From Promerops cafer (Eukaryota; Chordata; Aves; Passeriformes; Nectariniidae), in contig VZSE01002187.1 in NCBI GenBank assembly GCA_013398275.1, positions 345,741-409,740 on the forward strand: DNA of 64,000 nt, written 5' to 3'. The notes below the pieces were generated by a model that was not told the DNA's origin, made no database searches, and worked only from the letters and a program-made list of their open reading frames with translations. Positions 11,195 to 24,522 of the stretch are shown one piece after another (within the stretch, counting starts at the first letter, position 1; the number at the start of each line of letters is the position of its first letter). The translations under genes were made by a program, and so were the position numbers.

Positions 11195-14100
11195 TTACAA
11201 TTCATCGTTTTTCCTGCTTTCTCCTCCAGCTTCTGCCTTCTCTTTCTTGGACCCTGTGTAATGAAGCAAACTCAGTTTCACACTGCAGTCGTTTTCAGAG
11301 CGTGCAAAGCAGCACTGAGAGCTTCTGACATTTGCAAAATTTGCCACAAAGCTCGCAGTCCATGGTACAGAGGTTTTGGGGGTTGATACTCAGCTCCATG
11401 GAGCTGAAGCCATGAGCTCTCTGCCCCTGCTAACAGTGCTGCCCTGGCAGCAGCAGTGGCACAGCAGCTCTCAAGCAGAGAGCTCACAGCCACAGGACTG
11501 GCTGCAAACTGCAGGCACAGGGGCACAAAGCAGCAGTGGTGCCTAAGAACTCCACTCTGAACAACAAAAACATAGGAACAGCAAGGAACCAAAATTTATC
11601 TTCCTGTTTGCAGAATTAACAATGGATCAGCAGTCAGGGGTTCTGCCATCATACTACCTCTTACAGCTAAAAATCTGCAAAGGAGCCCCCAGACACCTTG
11701 CACTTGCAGCTCCCAAGTTCCAGATTCTTGGCAAAAAATTTACCCACCAGAGTCTGATCCAGGCTTATCATCTATTGATGCTTTCTCAGCTGTAGGAGGT
11801 TCCTTGGCTGGATCAATATCCTCTGGTTTGTCTGTGTTTAAAGCAGAAAGAAACAAAAGTCAGGGGAGAACACACAGGAAACAAGGTGCAAAGAGATGAG
11901 GTGAGTAAAGGTGAGGTTAAACCAGCCAGCTGTGGTGCCTCAGCAGGACTGTCATAGCTCACTCTCACAGCAGATCACTCTACAACACTCAAGGGAAGCA
12001 CCACAAAACTGCTCCGTATTCCCCCCTGAGTGCCAGACCTTCTGTCCCCAGAAACCCTGGAGAATGACTGGCTGCCAGACCTTTGGAGCTGTGACTATGA
12101 GCAGGACCCCTGGCTCAGACCAGAGGAACCAGCAGGAATGCTGACAAACAGCACTCCACATTTAAAAGGACTTGAGACTTGAGGATCTTAGACAGTTCAA
12201 AAAACTGTAAGCCCTAGTGCCCCAAGAGATTTTTTTTTTCCTGGGGTCCATCTAGGCCACAAACCTTTCTCATCAACAATTCGTTCTACTGACTGATCTA
12301 GGACAGGACCTTGAGTATTTGGCTCAGTACACTGAAGTGTAGTCAATGGCTTATCTTTCCCAGAAGTCAACAAGCCAGCAAGACAGGTACTGACTATCCT
12401 GGGAAATCTATAAATAATTTCTGTTTCTTCACAAAAAACCCAAACTAATGGTGGGGGGGGGAAGGACACTGCAATACATAGATTTTCCCAGCTATCTTTG
12501 AAAATTAAGAGCAAACTTAATTGAAACAGTTAACTACTGTCCTCCGTTCTTTAGCTCCCGTTCAATCAAGAGAAACACCATGTGCTACATGTGGTAATTA
12601 TATAATTATATATACAATAGTTACATACATGCTCCAAGCCTGCTACTTACCTTCTTGTTTCCCCTCCGTGGGAGGGATAGTATTCTCAGTCTCAGGGGAT
12701 GCTGTAGTATTCTTGCCTGAATCAGTTTTTGTGGCATTCTTCTCCCTTTTGGGTTTGGGTTTTGCAAACTTGGCTTTATTCAGGAGATACTGCACTTCCC
12801 TGTCCAGGGCTGCTATTTTGAACTCTATATCTTTAGAGAGCAGCACAGGTTTCTCAGTAGGAGTAAGCTTGTTCTGTTCAGCCAGGGTCTCATTTTTCCA
12901 AATCTGTGGGACGCGAGGGAAGAGGTGCTTTTGGAATGCTTCTGGGTTCCAGGAACTGCTGTATATCACAGTATCTCAAAGTCACTGCCCCTGGCTATTC
13001 TGCTTTACTCAGGACAGCTCTCCTCCGTGCTACATTTCCACCAACCTCTCAGTTACCCAGACACAAGAAAAAGAGAAACAAAACCCAGTGCCTGCCTTTA
13101 AAAACCGAGTGCAGTCAGATCACTGGGCTCCACCCCCACCCCGGAGACAACTGCACGTGCAACACAGGAACCCCCATTCCCCCAGCCACAGTGGGGTCAG
13201 GCTGGGCACAGGAAACACTGAAACACACAAAAGGCTTGCTGGTGGCCCGACAACAAAACATGCACGTTCTACTCCATGCCCCTGAGTGGAAGTATGGGTC
13301 ATAACCCAAACTGCCACCCCACCCTCCCCCAGCACCACCCCGTCCTTCAGTACCGTTGTTTCATTGATGGCTTTTTCCAGGGTACTCAGTTCCACTTCTG
13401 TGAATATCTGGTCAGACTCTGGAATCATTCGGGCTCCCCTTGTAGATAAGAAAGCTTATTTTTGTAAAGCCAAGCAGACTGCACTGTGGCAACTCAGTGG
13501 TTACAGCTCCAGTAACACAAGAACATCCCAACAACCACTCTGGACCCTTCCTGCCCCCGTTTCGGACAGGGGGCCTGTTCACAGGTCCTGCAGAACAGGA
13601 CACCAGGGAGCAGGGTTCTGCTCACCTTTTCTCAGGAACTGCCACTGCCTTTCACATTCACTCTGGTCTCACTCTGCTGGCAGCTCCTACATGACCGGTT
13701 GCATGACATTCCTTCCCAAAAGCCTGCCCTTACCTGAGAAAGATGGTGGAGTGATTGAGCAGACTTTCCAGAGCAGCCAGGCGTTCTGGCCACTTTCTCC
13801 TTTCTTCAACACGGAAGAAAAGGTTCCTACAAAGCTTTTTCAGCTCTGAAAGCTTGTCTTTCAGCTCCTGAAAATGAGGGAGAGGAGAAAGGAGACAGTT
13901 AGACCCCTGTCTAACACTGGCAACTTCAGAAGTTATAACTGCATTTGTTTTTCACTCTATCAAATACATCATTTCAGTGCAGTAAAAAGAGCCACATGAC
14001 TAAGCTTTCAGTCAACAGGTTCCTGCTGAAGCTCTTGTAGAAACATCAATGGCTGGGACAACTTATTTTGTTCTGTGCATAATGCACTGAGGAAGCAAGA

Positions 14101-17100
14101 AACTCTCAAGAACCAGATTACAAATGCTCTGTCAGCCTCTGTGGTCACTTCCATGTCAGTGACAGCTGACTGGTATCCTGACTGCACACAGCAATACCTT
14201 TGTGGCAGCTGCATAGCCCTCCTCCTCCATCCAACTGGAAGCCTCACTAAGCTTTTTGGAAATTTCTTCTCTCTGCTCCTCTGTTGAGACAAACTGATAC
14301 TCCTCTTGGTAAAGCTTGTCCTAAAAAAACAGAGCAAGCACTCTGGTCAAACACCACTGAGCCTGGAAGCATAAAACAAGAGCACTCACTTGCAGCTGGG
14401 CTGGGGTGCTGCCTGCACCCTCCCAAATCTGAGCTCTGCTCCTAGCATTGCCAGGAGCACAATGGTAACACACCAGGTACAGACACACCCACATCCCGTG
14501 ACAGCAACGCTGCAACAGTCATTATTTCACACACAATTAACATTAGTTGCTTCTTCTGCACAACAGTTCCTGAGAAGCTGTAGCTTCTTTACAGTCTGGG
14601 GGCAATTGTTCAATGTGTTAGACATGCTGAAGGGAGGCTTCATTTTCTATTGAGGAAGCATGGGCCTGGGAAGCCTAGCAGCATTAGAAAAAGTGACTGA
14701 AAGACAGAACCTGGGCTCTTCGAATCAGCTTCCCCCAGCTCAAACACTCCCCTGCACTAAGATCAGCCAAAAGCTGTGCAAAACACTTCTACTGCTCTCC
14801 TGCAATTCTCTTTTCTTTATATTCCTCTCTTACCTGGGTCTCAAAGATGAATGACTCCAAGCTGTTGGCTGATTTTTCTCTTTCCTGTTTCTCTAGATCT
14901 CTGATCGTCAAGTCTTGGAGTCTAACATGCAAAGAGAACAGAAATCAAAGGTAGGAAGTGCCTTTGACTGAGCAGCTCATCACACACACCGGCTCCTGAG
15001 GTCAGCAGCACTCTACGTGAGCCATCACGTAGCAACTCACTTCCTTTATCCTGAGTTCTAACTTAGCAGAGCCATTTCAAACCTACTTTTTCATTGAGCT
15101 CTTCAGTTCATCTTCTTCCAGGTCAGGCACATCATTTACATCCAGCTCCATGGTGATCTCATGGACAAGCTTCTGCTTCTTGGGTGCTTTGATCTTCTCT
15201 TCCTCTGTCTTGGTAGCTGTGCTGTCACTGGAACTTTTGGACAGTTCTTCCTCTTTTGCAGTTTCTCTATTTTCTTTGGGACCCTGTAACACAAAGTACA
15301 TTCTCCAACAAGGGAACAGATTTTCAGATTCTGCAACTTTTTTCAAAGGCAGGGCACTTCAGAGAAGGGAGAATTTCACTGAGGAAATGCCATTTCTTAG
15401 GTACTAAAACCAGTCCCATTCCTTCAATCTGATGCTCACCTGAGGCTCTAATTTCTCGCCTTCTTCCTTTCCCTGTGACTCTCCTTTTGGAAAGGCAGTT
15501 TCTGCTTGACCTGAAGACTGCTGTTTCTCTTGTCCCTGCTCTTCACCAGCATCTACAGTATGGCTTTTCTGGTCTTGTTTCTCCCCCTGCTCTTCTTTAC
15601 CTGTTTCTGCCAGGCTCTCTTCCTCTTCCTGCTCATCACAAGCGAGTGAAGGGGAAAGTAAAACAATGTTTTAAATGTGGAAATTCCATGCAATGTTCCA
15701 CAGAACAGGTAATTCTACATAACTGCCACAGCAAGACAAAAGGGCTTCCTTCCAGTGGCAGTCACCCTGGGGCTCACCTGAACTGAGTCTGTCAGGTTCT
15801 CTCCAGTCTCCGGTGTAGGGCCACCACCCCCAAACAGGCTTGAGATAGTGTTTCCAAGTTCTGTTGATGGCAGACAAAAAATCCAGAATGTTACATATCC
15901 AGAGTAAGAAAGTCATCTTCAGCTCTCAGTCCTTCCCCTCACAACTGCAAGGATCACCAAGGGGCTCCCTTGTGAGCTTCACCCACTCCAGACTCATACT
16001 TCTCCAACCTCCCTCCGTGTCCTTGTGTGCACAGACAGCCACACGTACAGTCAGACTGTAACTTCCACACTCCAAACCCAAAGAAACACAACACTTGTAG
16101 TTATCTCAGCCACTACAGGTAACAAAACAGTCAGTATGAGTATCAAAGTTTCGCATTTACTCGTCAGTGTTGACTCCTCCTCCAGCTTGTCTTCCACCAA
16201 GGTCTCAAACACCGATTCCACCTTGGAAACAGAAGCTCAGGATTAGTTTTAAGCAGGGACCAGAAAGAAGGGCAGAACTGAAAAATACATCAGCTGACAA
16301 CCATCCCAATGGATGGTGCTTACCCGGTCAAGACTCAGTACACCACTCTCATCCATGTTGAAGTGTGCTTTGATGCCTTTGGATTCATAGTCCGAGTGCT
16401 TCTTGAAACTGTCCCCAACTCCCTTTAGCCTCACAGTAGTGAGATTGAGAGAACCAAAAACTCTGATGACACAGAGACAAAAGCAGAGAGACAGCTCAGG
16501 ATAGTAGTGCTGCAGAACAGCCAGTCCCTGCTCTCGCTGGTGCTGGTGGCAGTGGGCAACTGCAAAAAGCAGGAACTGGCAGGGCTCGGTTTGTAAAGGA
16601 CACGCAGCTCAGAGAACAGATGCACCAGTGCCAGTCAGACACGCTGGCAATACCTTTCCAGCCAGGCAAGCTGCACTGCCTCAGAGCTGCCAGCTCGGGT
16701 GGGTGCTGGGCTCCACTCACCGCAGGTCATCGTGGCTCAGGAATGTCAGATCTCCGTAGTTGACGTAGAACTCGAAGTCGTCTGTGTAGCGGTTGAAAGT
16801 GATTACTTTGCGCTGGGGATAGGGCGCCATGCGCTGGAACAAAATCCTCTTGTTATGCTTTAAACTCCTGGATTTATCATCCTCCTCAACTTCACGAGTA
16901 AACTCCACCTGCATCACAAACAGAAAATAACATTCAGCAACTGCAAACTGTGGCATCTTACGTCAGCAGTGTTTCGATGCTCTGCCTCATGCAAAAGCTG
17001 GGGGGCAGGCAAATATTCCTCAACTGATATTTGCATATGCCTGGCTCCTTGGATACTGCATTACTATTATAAAGAAGACTTCCTTCTGCTTTCTTTATTA

Positions 17101-20100
17101 GGTTGGCAGAAAGATGTCCAGAGCTTCCATACTCAAAGGAAGCCGAGAGGTTCCAACCTGGATCGCTTCTCCCAGCACAGCCCCATACCCTGGAGAAGAG
17201 AAGGAAAACCAAAGGTTACCTGGATAGGAAACACAGCAGCATCCCGAACAATGAAGGGCTTCACCTTAAAGGCTTTGCTCAGAGCAGCTGCCTGGTAGAC
17301 TGCACCCATAGCAGCAGCCTCATCAGCATTGATATTCTTGCCCAGCTCTTCTCTACGAAGCAAAAAGCAACAGACATGAAGTTTGCAGCCTCTGCATAAA
17401 CAGCAGCTTGTCAATGGGAGACAGACTAGAAGGGGGCCTCACATACTCACTTGCCCACAGCTTTCAGCAAAACCTCCTGCACTTTGGGGACCCGTGTGGC
17501 ACCGCCAACTAGAATCACCTGGTCAATTCCATCCTAGGGATTGGAAACAGTCACCTTGTCTTAAGAAAGCAATTTTGGAAAGCTAAGTCCGGGGCTTCCT
17601 TACGCTCCTTCCCCGGTCACCACGTGCTGATGTGGTGCTCTAACACCCACACTACACCCTACTGTCCCCGTGCAGGCCAGCACCCAACAGATCTCAGAGG
17701 GACGTGAGCCGTGCCAACAAGCAGGCACCTGGGGTCAGGTCTGTCAAACAGTGACAACATGACCGTGGCTTCAGGCCACCTGAAACATGGGGCTGGGTTC
17801 AAAATTAGACAAACTGTAGTTCAATGCCACAGGAGACAGTGACGCCAAGAGCCAGTTGGATCTGAACAGACGGAAATCCAGACTCTAAGAGGTAACTCAG
17901 TGTCTTGCATTGAATATCAGAGCCCAAAGCTGCTCAAGAGTCGTGGCACCCTGCAAAGCGAGCATTTAACCCGCAGTGGCTCCCTCCAAGGGAGTGCCTC
18001 AGGTTTGGTCCAACTGCAGCCCACAACAGGGCTCCCTTTAGGGAGTGTGCAAAGGAGAAGCCCAAACACCCATAAGTCTGTTTCCTGACTCATTCAGTTA
18101 AAACTTCAGGAGTGAGACCACAACCAGTATCCAAGACAAAAAGAGGAAACATCATTATTTCAAACCTCCAGCACAAGAGTAAAGTATTTTAAGACAAAGA
18201 AGCCCCTCCTCCAAGTCCCTAATTTCTGGCAGATAGTGCAGCAGAAGTGTGACACGCTTCTGCTTGACACTGCAGCAGGCAAACTCTCTGTAGCACCAAC
18301 ATCACAGTCACAATAGCAGGCATCTACCTAACAGTCCTGATAACACAACCACTGATGCCTCAACCATGATGTGGCAGCAGCTCCACACACACAAGCTTCA
18401 GGCTTGGTAATGCATTTTCTCAAACACACCATGTTCATCTCTGCGCTACTCAGAGCCTGCTGCACGGGTCCTGGGACGCGCTTGAACAAGTCAGAGCACA
18501 AATCCTCAAATTCTTGTCTTGAGACCTTGGCTTTGAAGTCTATGTCATCCAGTAGTCCCTCAATCTGCCCAGAAAAAAAAACAATCAGAATGAAATTAAT
18601 TGTGGAGCATTTTCCAAGCAAAATCTTTGCCCAGTGTGCAAAAAGTTCTGGCTTTTGTAACACGCAACAGACCTGACCACACTCGTCTGAACCCTACCAT
18701 TGCTAAGGTGATGAGAGGATGGAACATGGGTGTAACAGACAGCTTCTCTCAGTGAAAAGTTTATTTAACATACTTGACACGAATAACTCTTCTTCAATCC
18801 ACTCAATCACCGGTGCTACCAAGCGGGCACAAGCTGAGAGGGACCACCGGGAGCGATGCTCCTCAGCAGACCTGCGCTGCAGAGGGACAGTGCTGCCTTA
18901 CACCAGTCCTCGACCCACCCCACACTTAGCCCAAAAAAAGCAGGAACCCCAGCAGAAGGTCAGACCTGGGCCACGTGGTCGGCATTCGCACTCAGCACAG
19001 TTTTCAGGCGGTTGGCCTCCTTCAGCAGCTTGGCCATGGCCCGAGGGCTCTTCCGGACGTCTTTTGAGGGGTGCTGCTCATTGAAGAGTTTTGCCAAGTA
19101 GTCCCGGAGACGAAGCTCCATCTCTAAACCTCCAAGAGTACGGTCAAACCTGAGCAGAAGAATGAACAGAGGTGTAATAACAGAAACCAAATTGAAATAC
19201 AAGCAAATTTCATGTATTATTTCACAAATACGTAGAGCAGCAAATGGTCAAAAATAGCTGCACTATTATCAGCTGTGATGACTGTGAAAGAACAAAGGTT
19301 GTCCCCAAAATAACACATTATAATGAAAGAAAGAAAGATAGAAATAAGAGATTCACCACCACAACAGCCTTTCAACAGGAAATTTCATTCTATTTTAGGT
19401 AAATGCCTTATTGCCAAGCATGTAAAACAGCTGAGAAGCCAAAGGACAACTGTATCAGGTCCCAGGTATTTCCTTGAAAACAGCAATATAAATGCTTTGT
19501 AGTTAAAATTGCTGGGCTGGGTATCCACAGCACCCCCCTCTTTATTTGGCAATGCATTAAGTACACTGCATTTTCATTCCCCTCTAGAAGTGTATTCCTC
19601 TTTTTCCAACTGATACTCTTATAAGATTACATGAAATGGAATAGGCTTACATGGCTTGAGGCTATCAAAGGAAAGCCTAAAGCAAACTAAGTACACTGGT
19701 TCTCTCCTAGGCTCCTGGAAGTTCTCAGTTACCTTCTGCAAAAGACAGCAGCACCAAAATTATTCCCAACTGGAACCTTCTTGCTCTGAATGTTTCCCCC
19801 TCAGCCATCCAAATTACTGTACTGAAGCCTCACTGCAAAATTCTACACGATGAAGAGATTGTGAAACAAATGGTTTCTTTCCCGAGACCTGTGGGATTTG
19901 TGCAACTCATGTGGAATTCTTACCCAATGCCTTGGATCTGCAGTTGAGGCTGGGTTCCTGAGTCCTTAGTTTTCACTGTCTGATAAGTGACAATAGTACA
20001 AACAGTGCTTCCTGCTCCCATGTCGTAAAACATGATATTCTGAAAAGAAAAGCTGGGACAGTGAAGCAGAAACACCTGGATATCCCCCAATGAGTAAGGA

Positions 20101-23100
20101 AAGAACCCTTCAGTGTGAGACAGGCCACAGCTATCTACTCCCTGGACTGACTTTATACCCTAAGGGCAGGACTCGTATTCTGACCAAACATGGGTGATGC
20201 TCAGGGTCATGTTTGACAGAAGCAGACGAGAAAACTTCTAATCTATTTCATAGTTCCAAACCTGAAGTTTTGCTCTTTCTTCAGCCTCAGGGAATATCGT
20301 ACTTCTGAGTCAGTGTTCCAATACTTCAAGTAATTGCTGCTGCTCTTTTCCCCAGCTGATGGGCAAGGAACAGGTGTACAAAATGGGAACTCCCAGGACC
20401 TGCCCTCACTCCAGCAGCTTTCAGGCTTCACCATACATGCACACAGGGTTTAATCTCTTTGTCTTGTTGATGAACACATGAAAACAGAGGAGACTGCTTG
20501 ATCAGCAGAGTCCACTTTAAGTTCTTTGAATGTTTTCTGCAGCACTTTCTCCCCTGCACGCAGGCAGCTTGGCAGGACTCTCCGCATCTCTCAAATGCAC
20601 CTACCTGTGCCGTGGCATTGATGTCTTTCCTCCTAAAGACTCCATAGTTCAGTGCTACAGCCGTGTTGTCGTTGATCAGCTGCAGCACCTTGAGGTCAGC
20701 CATGCGGGCGGCGTGCAGAACTGCTCTCCTCTCTGCTTGGTTGAAGTAGGCAGGAACTGTGATCACTGCATCTTTGATGGGCTGCTCTGAAACAGGTGCA
20801 GGGAACTCAGCATCAGTGTAGCCTGGTGCAAAGACTTGTTGAGATGGAGTGACAGCAGCAAAGCCAGAGGACCTAAGGCGAAGACTCACACAGAATGCAA
20901 CCCTGCAGCAGCAGCCAGGATCCCTAGGGATGAATCTCTGCATCCTGCTGAAACCAAGCAGACCTGGCATATTCGCACAAAGCCACAGTCTACTGACTTC
21001 TCTTTCATGTGTCAGGATACTCTCAAATGCTCTGGGCAGCCTTCCATTTCAACAAATACTATCTTCATGGAGCCTTACATTGTCTCTGAATCATATTCAC
21101 TCTCCAGTAGAAAGTCTTTAGACTGGCTGTAGTGTCACTGACCATATAACAAAGCAATTTATCCACTTTTCATTACTATGGTATTTCATTAGCAACACAG
21201 CATGAAATACACATGACAGTCTCTTCTCTGTTAGCAAGTTTCACAGTAAAAGGGCCATTTTTTCTCTTTCAGTACAGCTCCAACAGCAAGTTTCCATCCA
21301 GCACAGCTACAGCACACCCTTCACAGAGCCACTTCCACCCTCCCCTGCAGTCACCTCCCATGTGCCTCCACTCTGATCACACATGTGATAAAGAAAACAC
21401 TTCACTTTTCTCCAGAGACTGCCTATAAGGCTCCTTCATTGCAAGGCTAGGTGGTAAATGGGGTGTCTGCCCCCAAGAGAAGGATTAGGATCCCAAACTT
21501 GCATTGTATTAGAAACAAATGATAACTGGATAGCTTCTAAGTCTTGCTTACAGTTTACAGCTGGAGAGAACCAACATCCTGATTCTAAAAACCCTGGGTT
21601 TCTGAATGCTTTCCGTCTCTACTCAAATCCTATAGTGCACAAACAGATACACATACAGACAAGAAAAAGCTAAATCCTTCCAACCTGCAAATTCCTCAGC
21701 CAGACCACGTGAATAGTTCAGGACCATCCCCAGCATCTCCTCGGGAGAATACCGTATCGTTCTACAGGGGAAAGAAAAGGATGGCATCAACAGTGAGCTG
21801 CAGAGGCCTGGCAGCTGAAGTCCATCCCACAAAGAACCCAAACGCAGGCACTTACGGGGACAGCTTGAAGATAACAGTCTGTCTTATCTCATCCTTCACC
21901 AGCTCATGCTCTGGGAATCGGGACTGGTACAGCGCCACGTGGGGATTATCCATCCTCTTGCCCAGCAGATCCTGGAAGTATCGGAACGCCGCCTTGGGCG
22001 TCCTTATGGACTGCAGGAAAAAGCCACATCACCCACTGGCATTCCTTCAGTTACGCTGTTCTCAAACCAAGCCCTCCCAGACTGTGTGGGGAACAGCTCT
22101 TGCTGTGGGAGTAGGAGCACACAGCAACCCCACAGAACCAATAACGCATCAAGGAGATGAGAAGCGCAGGACAGCAATGAAACACTGCCTCAGATGTTTA
22201 CCACAACGTGGGATACAAGTGTTCTGTGAACAGGAACTCTTACCATCCCCAGTGCACTGTCACCAAAGAGACGCTCATTCTCCTTCAAGGAAACAGCCAC
22301 AGGTGTTTTCCTTCGTGACTCCCTGCGAAGAGAGAGGGAGGAATAAACCAGTTGAAAGAGATGAACATTCCAGTCTCCAGTGAAGATGGATGTTGTTTCC
22401 ATTCTGGGAGGACTAAGGGAAGGTGCTTGGAGAGGGAGGCCAGCTTCTGCTTAGCTGAGGGGCTACCTGAGAAGCCCCCCCACACCCCTTCATTGCTTTG
22501 ATGAGACTATTTTTGCATTCCTCCACCCATAAGCAAGGCAAGGCAGTTCCCTCATCCTATCTGTGACTGCCAAATTTCAGGGAGGTGCGTGAGAAATCTC
22601 CTTGTTATCTCCAGACTCCTAGAAACCGAGGACGTTCCTGATCACATGTCCTCTCTCACCTGATAATTCTTCACTCAGTGGCTTGAGAATGGGCTGCAGC
22701 AGCAGCTGAATGCAAGAAATTTACCTGCATTACAAGTGCGGGCTTTGAACAGCTGCAGCAAAACAAACCTGGCTCTGAGCTCCCTTGTGGGACCTAGGAG
22801 TCAGGGGACAGGTGGGAACCGGCTGCTCTTTTGTGTTTGTATCACAACCGGTCCTTAACCACGTGGGCTTTCGGCACCGGCTCGAAAGGTACCCAAAGCG
22901 CCCCCAAACACCTCAAAGGTGAGTTAGCAAACTGTCCTGGACGATGCCCCGCAGCTGCCCACCCGGGGCAAGACTGACTCACAAGCCTGCGTGGGAGAAT
23001 GGGAGCCCTCCTCTGGCAGCAGAGGCACAGGGATGGCCGAGTTCCAGCCACCCTCACTTGCCGCCCGCTCCCGGCGCTGGTGGGGGGCTACAGCCGCGGC

Positions 23101-23503
23101 AGGACAGACCGGCCCGGCCGCTGCCCCTCCCGCGGCAGCACCGGGCGCGCTGGACCCGCCGCTCACTTGTTCAGGACGATCTCCATGGGCACCCCAGGCT
23201 TCACGATGGCGATCTTCATGGACTCGCTGCCCACGTCCACCGACATCACCGCCACCGGCTCTGCAAACAAACCCTCGGTGAGAACCGGCTCCCGCTGCGG
23301 GTGGCCGAGACCAGCACGCGCCCGGACAGGGCACTTAACCACCGGCCGCTCCTCCCCGCGGGCCCCGCGCCGTCGGCGTCGCGGCCCTGGCCGGGAGAGC
23401 CCGGGGAGCCGCCGCCTCGCCGCCCGGTCCCGCACGTACCTGCGGCGGGCAGGAAGCAGAAGAGCAGCAGCGAGGGCAGCGCCCAGCCGGCAAAGCGCGC
23501 CAT
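11195..23503 (-). CDS. HYOU1: Hypoxia up-regulated 1, ER chaperone of the HSP110/GRP170 class
   Basis: ER-lumen large HSP70-like chaperone and nucleotide exchange factor for BiP, induced by hypoxia and ER stress. Twenty-four coding exons: 23440-23503, 23167-23260, 22244-22322, 21856-22010, 21685-21761, 20605-20786, 19924-20039, 18966-19149, 18430-18564, 17451-17533, 17220-17352, 16721-16908, 16324-16462, 16161-16221, 15778-15860, 15440-15628, 15087-15283, 14834-14921, 14198-14320, 13734-13867, 13354-13438, 12651-12903, 11748-11831 and 11195-11253. Together they give 2985 nt, or 994 aa (human about 999), with every junction in frame. Visible parts: a signal peptide (MARFAGWALPSLLLFCFLPA), an ATPase domain with VDVGSESMKIAIVKPG and VILVGGATRVPKVQ, a Glu/Lys-rich acidic linker (exons 15440-15628 and 15087-15283) and a C-terminal KNDEL ER-retrieval signal. 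A few acceptors are AAG rather than CAG (at 16221 and 13438). A 5' flanking gap hides any stress-response element. Confidence 0.97.
19325..19341. repeat. Short GAAA-type simple repeat
   Basis: A few tandem GAAA units in a HYOU1 intron. Minor and without obvious function. Confidence 0.4.
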
Positions 23504-23764
23504 GCTGGGCTCGGCTCGGCCGGGTTCGGCTCGGCTCGGCTGCACTCGGCCCGGCCCGGCCCNNNNNNNNNNNNNNNNNNNNNNNNNNNNNNNNNNNNNN
23601 NNNNNNNNNNNNNNNNNNNNNNNNNNNNNNNNNNNNNNNNNNNNNNNNNNNNNNNNNNNNNNNNNNNNNNNNNNNNNNNNNNNNNNNNNNNNNNNNNNNN
23701 NNNNNNNNNNNNNNNNNNNNNNNNNNNNNNNNNNNNNNNNNNNNNNNNNNNNNNNNNNNNNNNN
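23504..23764 (-). promoter_or_regulatory. HYOU1 promoter region, mostly an assembly gap
   Basis: Upstream of the HYOU1 ATG (minus strand) is a short run of GGCTC/CCGGG-type GC-rich repeats (23504-23562), then 202 N at 23563-23764. HYOU1 is known to be induced through ER-stress elements; none is visible, but the gap would hide the core promoter. Confidence 0.5.
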
Positions 23765-24320
23765 CTTTCGTGCTCCACCCCTTCCACGGCGTCTTTCCGT
23801 CCCGATGTTCCGGGCGCTCCCCGCTGGTGCCTCCAGCCCCTTCCTGCGGTCCCCGCAGTGCCTTGTGCACGCTCCCGGTGAGCGCCGAGGGGCCCCAGCC
23901 CCTGCCCAGTGCCCCCGTCCGTCCCCCCAGCCCAGGGGCACACTCTGCTCTCTCTGTAACGTGCTGCCAGCTCAGAGGCCACACAGGCGGCCTGGTTCAC
24001 AAAATGCTTTGTGACTGGGCAGTCCGCATCGCAATCCCCATCTGGCCCCGGCACAGGGGGGACAACGATCCGAAATTACGAGAAGTTTACATTAAGGGGT
24101 CTGAGTCTACCACAGTGGGACGTCCTGGCCGCTCGGGGCCAGGTGGTGGCACCACAGGGCCTCGCCGTCTCCTTCCCTGGAACACTATGGCAGCAACTAT
24201 CAGCATCAGCCTCAAAACTAGCACCTCCCCAAGGCAGAGAGCTCGGGCCCCAGCAGGTCTTTGGCAGCTTTTTACATTTCAGCACTTTGATATTGTTCCA
24301 ATAAAGTTTGTTTCTAAAAA
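23765..24320 (+). other. HYOU1-PHLDB1 spacer, possible short plus-strand transcript
   Basis: Sequence between the HYOU1 promoter gap and the PHLDB1 3' end. On the plus strand a canonical AATAAA at 24300-24305 is followed at once by a GT-rich stretch (GTTTGTTTCT), the usual layout of a real cleavage site. No plus-strand protein here resembles a family I know; the open frames look like GC-rich chance frames. It could be the 3' end of a divergent non-coding RNA starting at the HYOU1 CpG island, or coincidence. Confidence 0.3.
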
Positions 24321-24522
24321 GTCAACATAAAAAAAAAATTATTCCCTTGCCTGGACAGGCAACACTCAGTACCACCCAGCTGTGCCCAATGCAGGTCCAC
24401 AACCTTGGTGTGCACAGCCCTTGGCATGAGGTGTAGCAGGGACCGTAGGCCCCTCAGGAGCTCCTCGCTGCTTGGGATGCTCAGAATCCACCCAGCTGGA
24501 TCTGGGGTGTGCAGCACCGCCC

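Noticed and set aside
12521..13285. 254-codon plus-strand open frame
   Set aside because: Antisense to HYOU1 exon 12651-12903; no domain resemblance.
23878..23930. Possible plus-strand intron (GTGAGC to CCCCCCAG) in the HYOU1-PHLDB1 spacer
   Set aside because: Only 53 bases, shorter than normal vertebrate introns, with no other support.
22999..24330. 443-codon plus-strand open frame over the HYOU1 first exons and gap
   Set aside because: It spans 202 N bases translated as unknown residues and lies antisense to real HYOU1 exons. The residues match no family; it is a GC-rich shadow frame.
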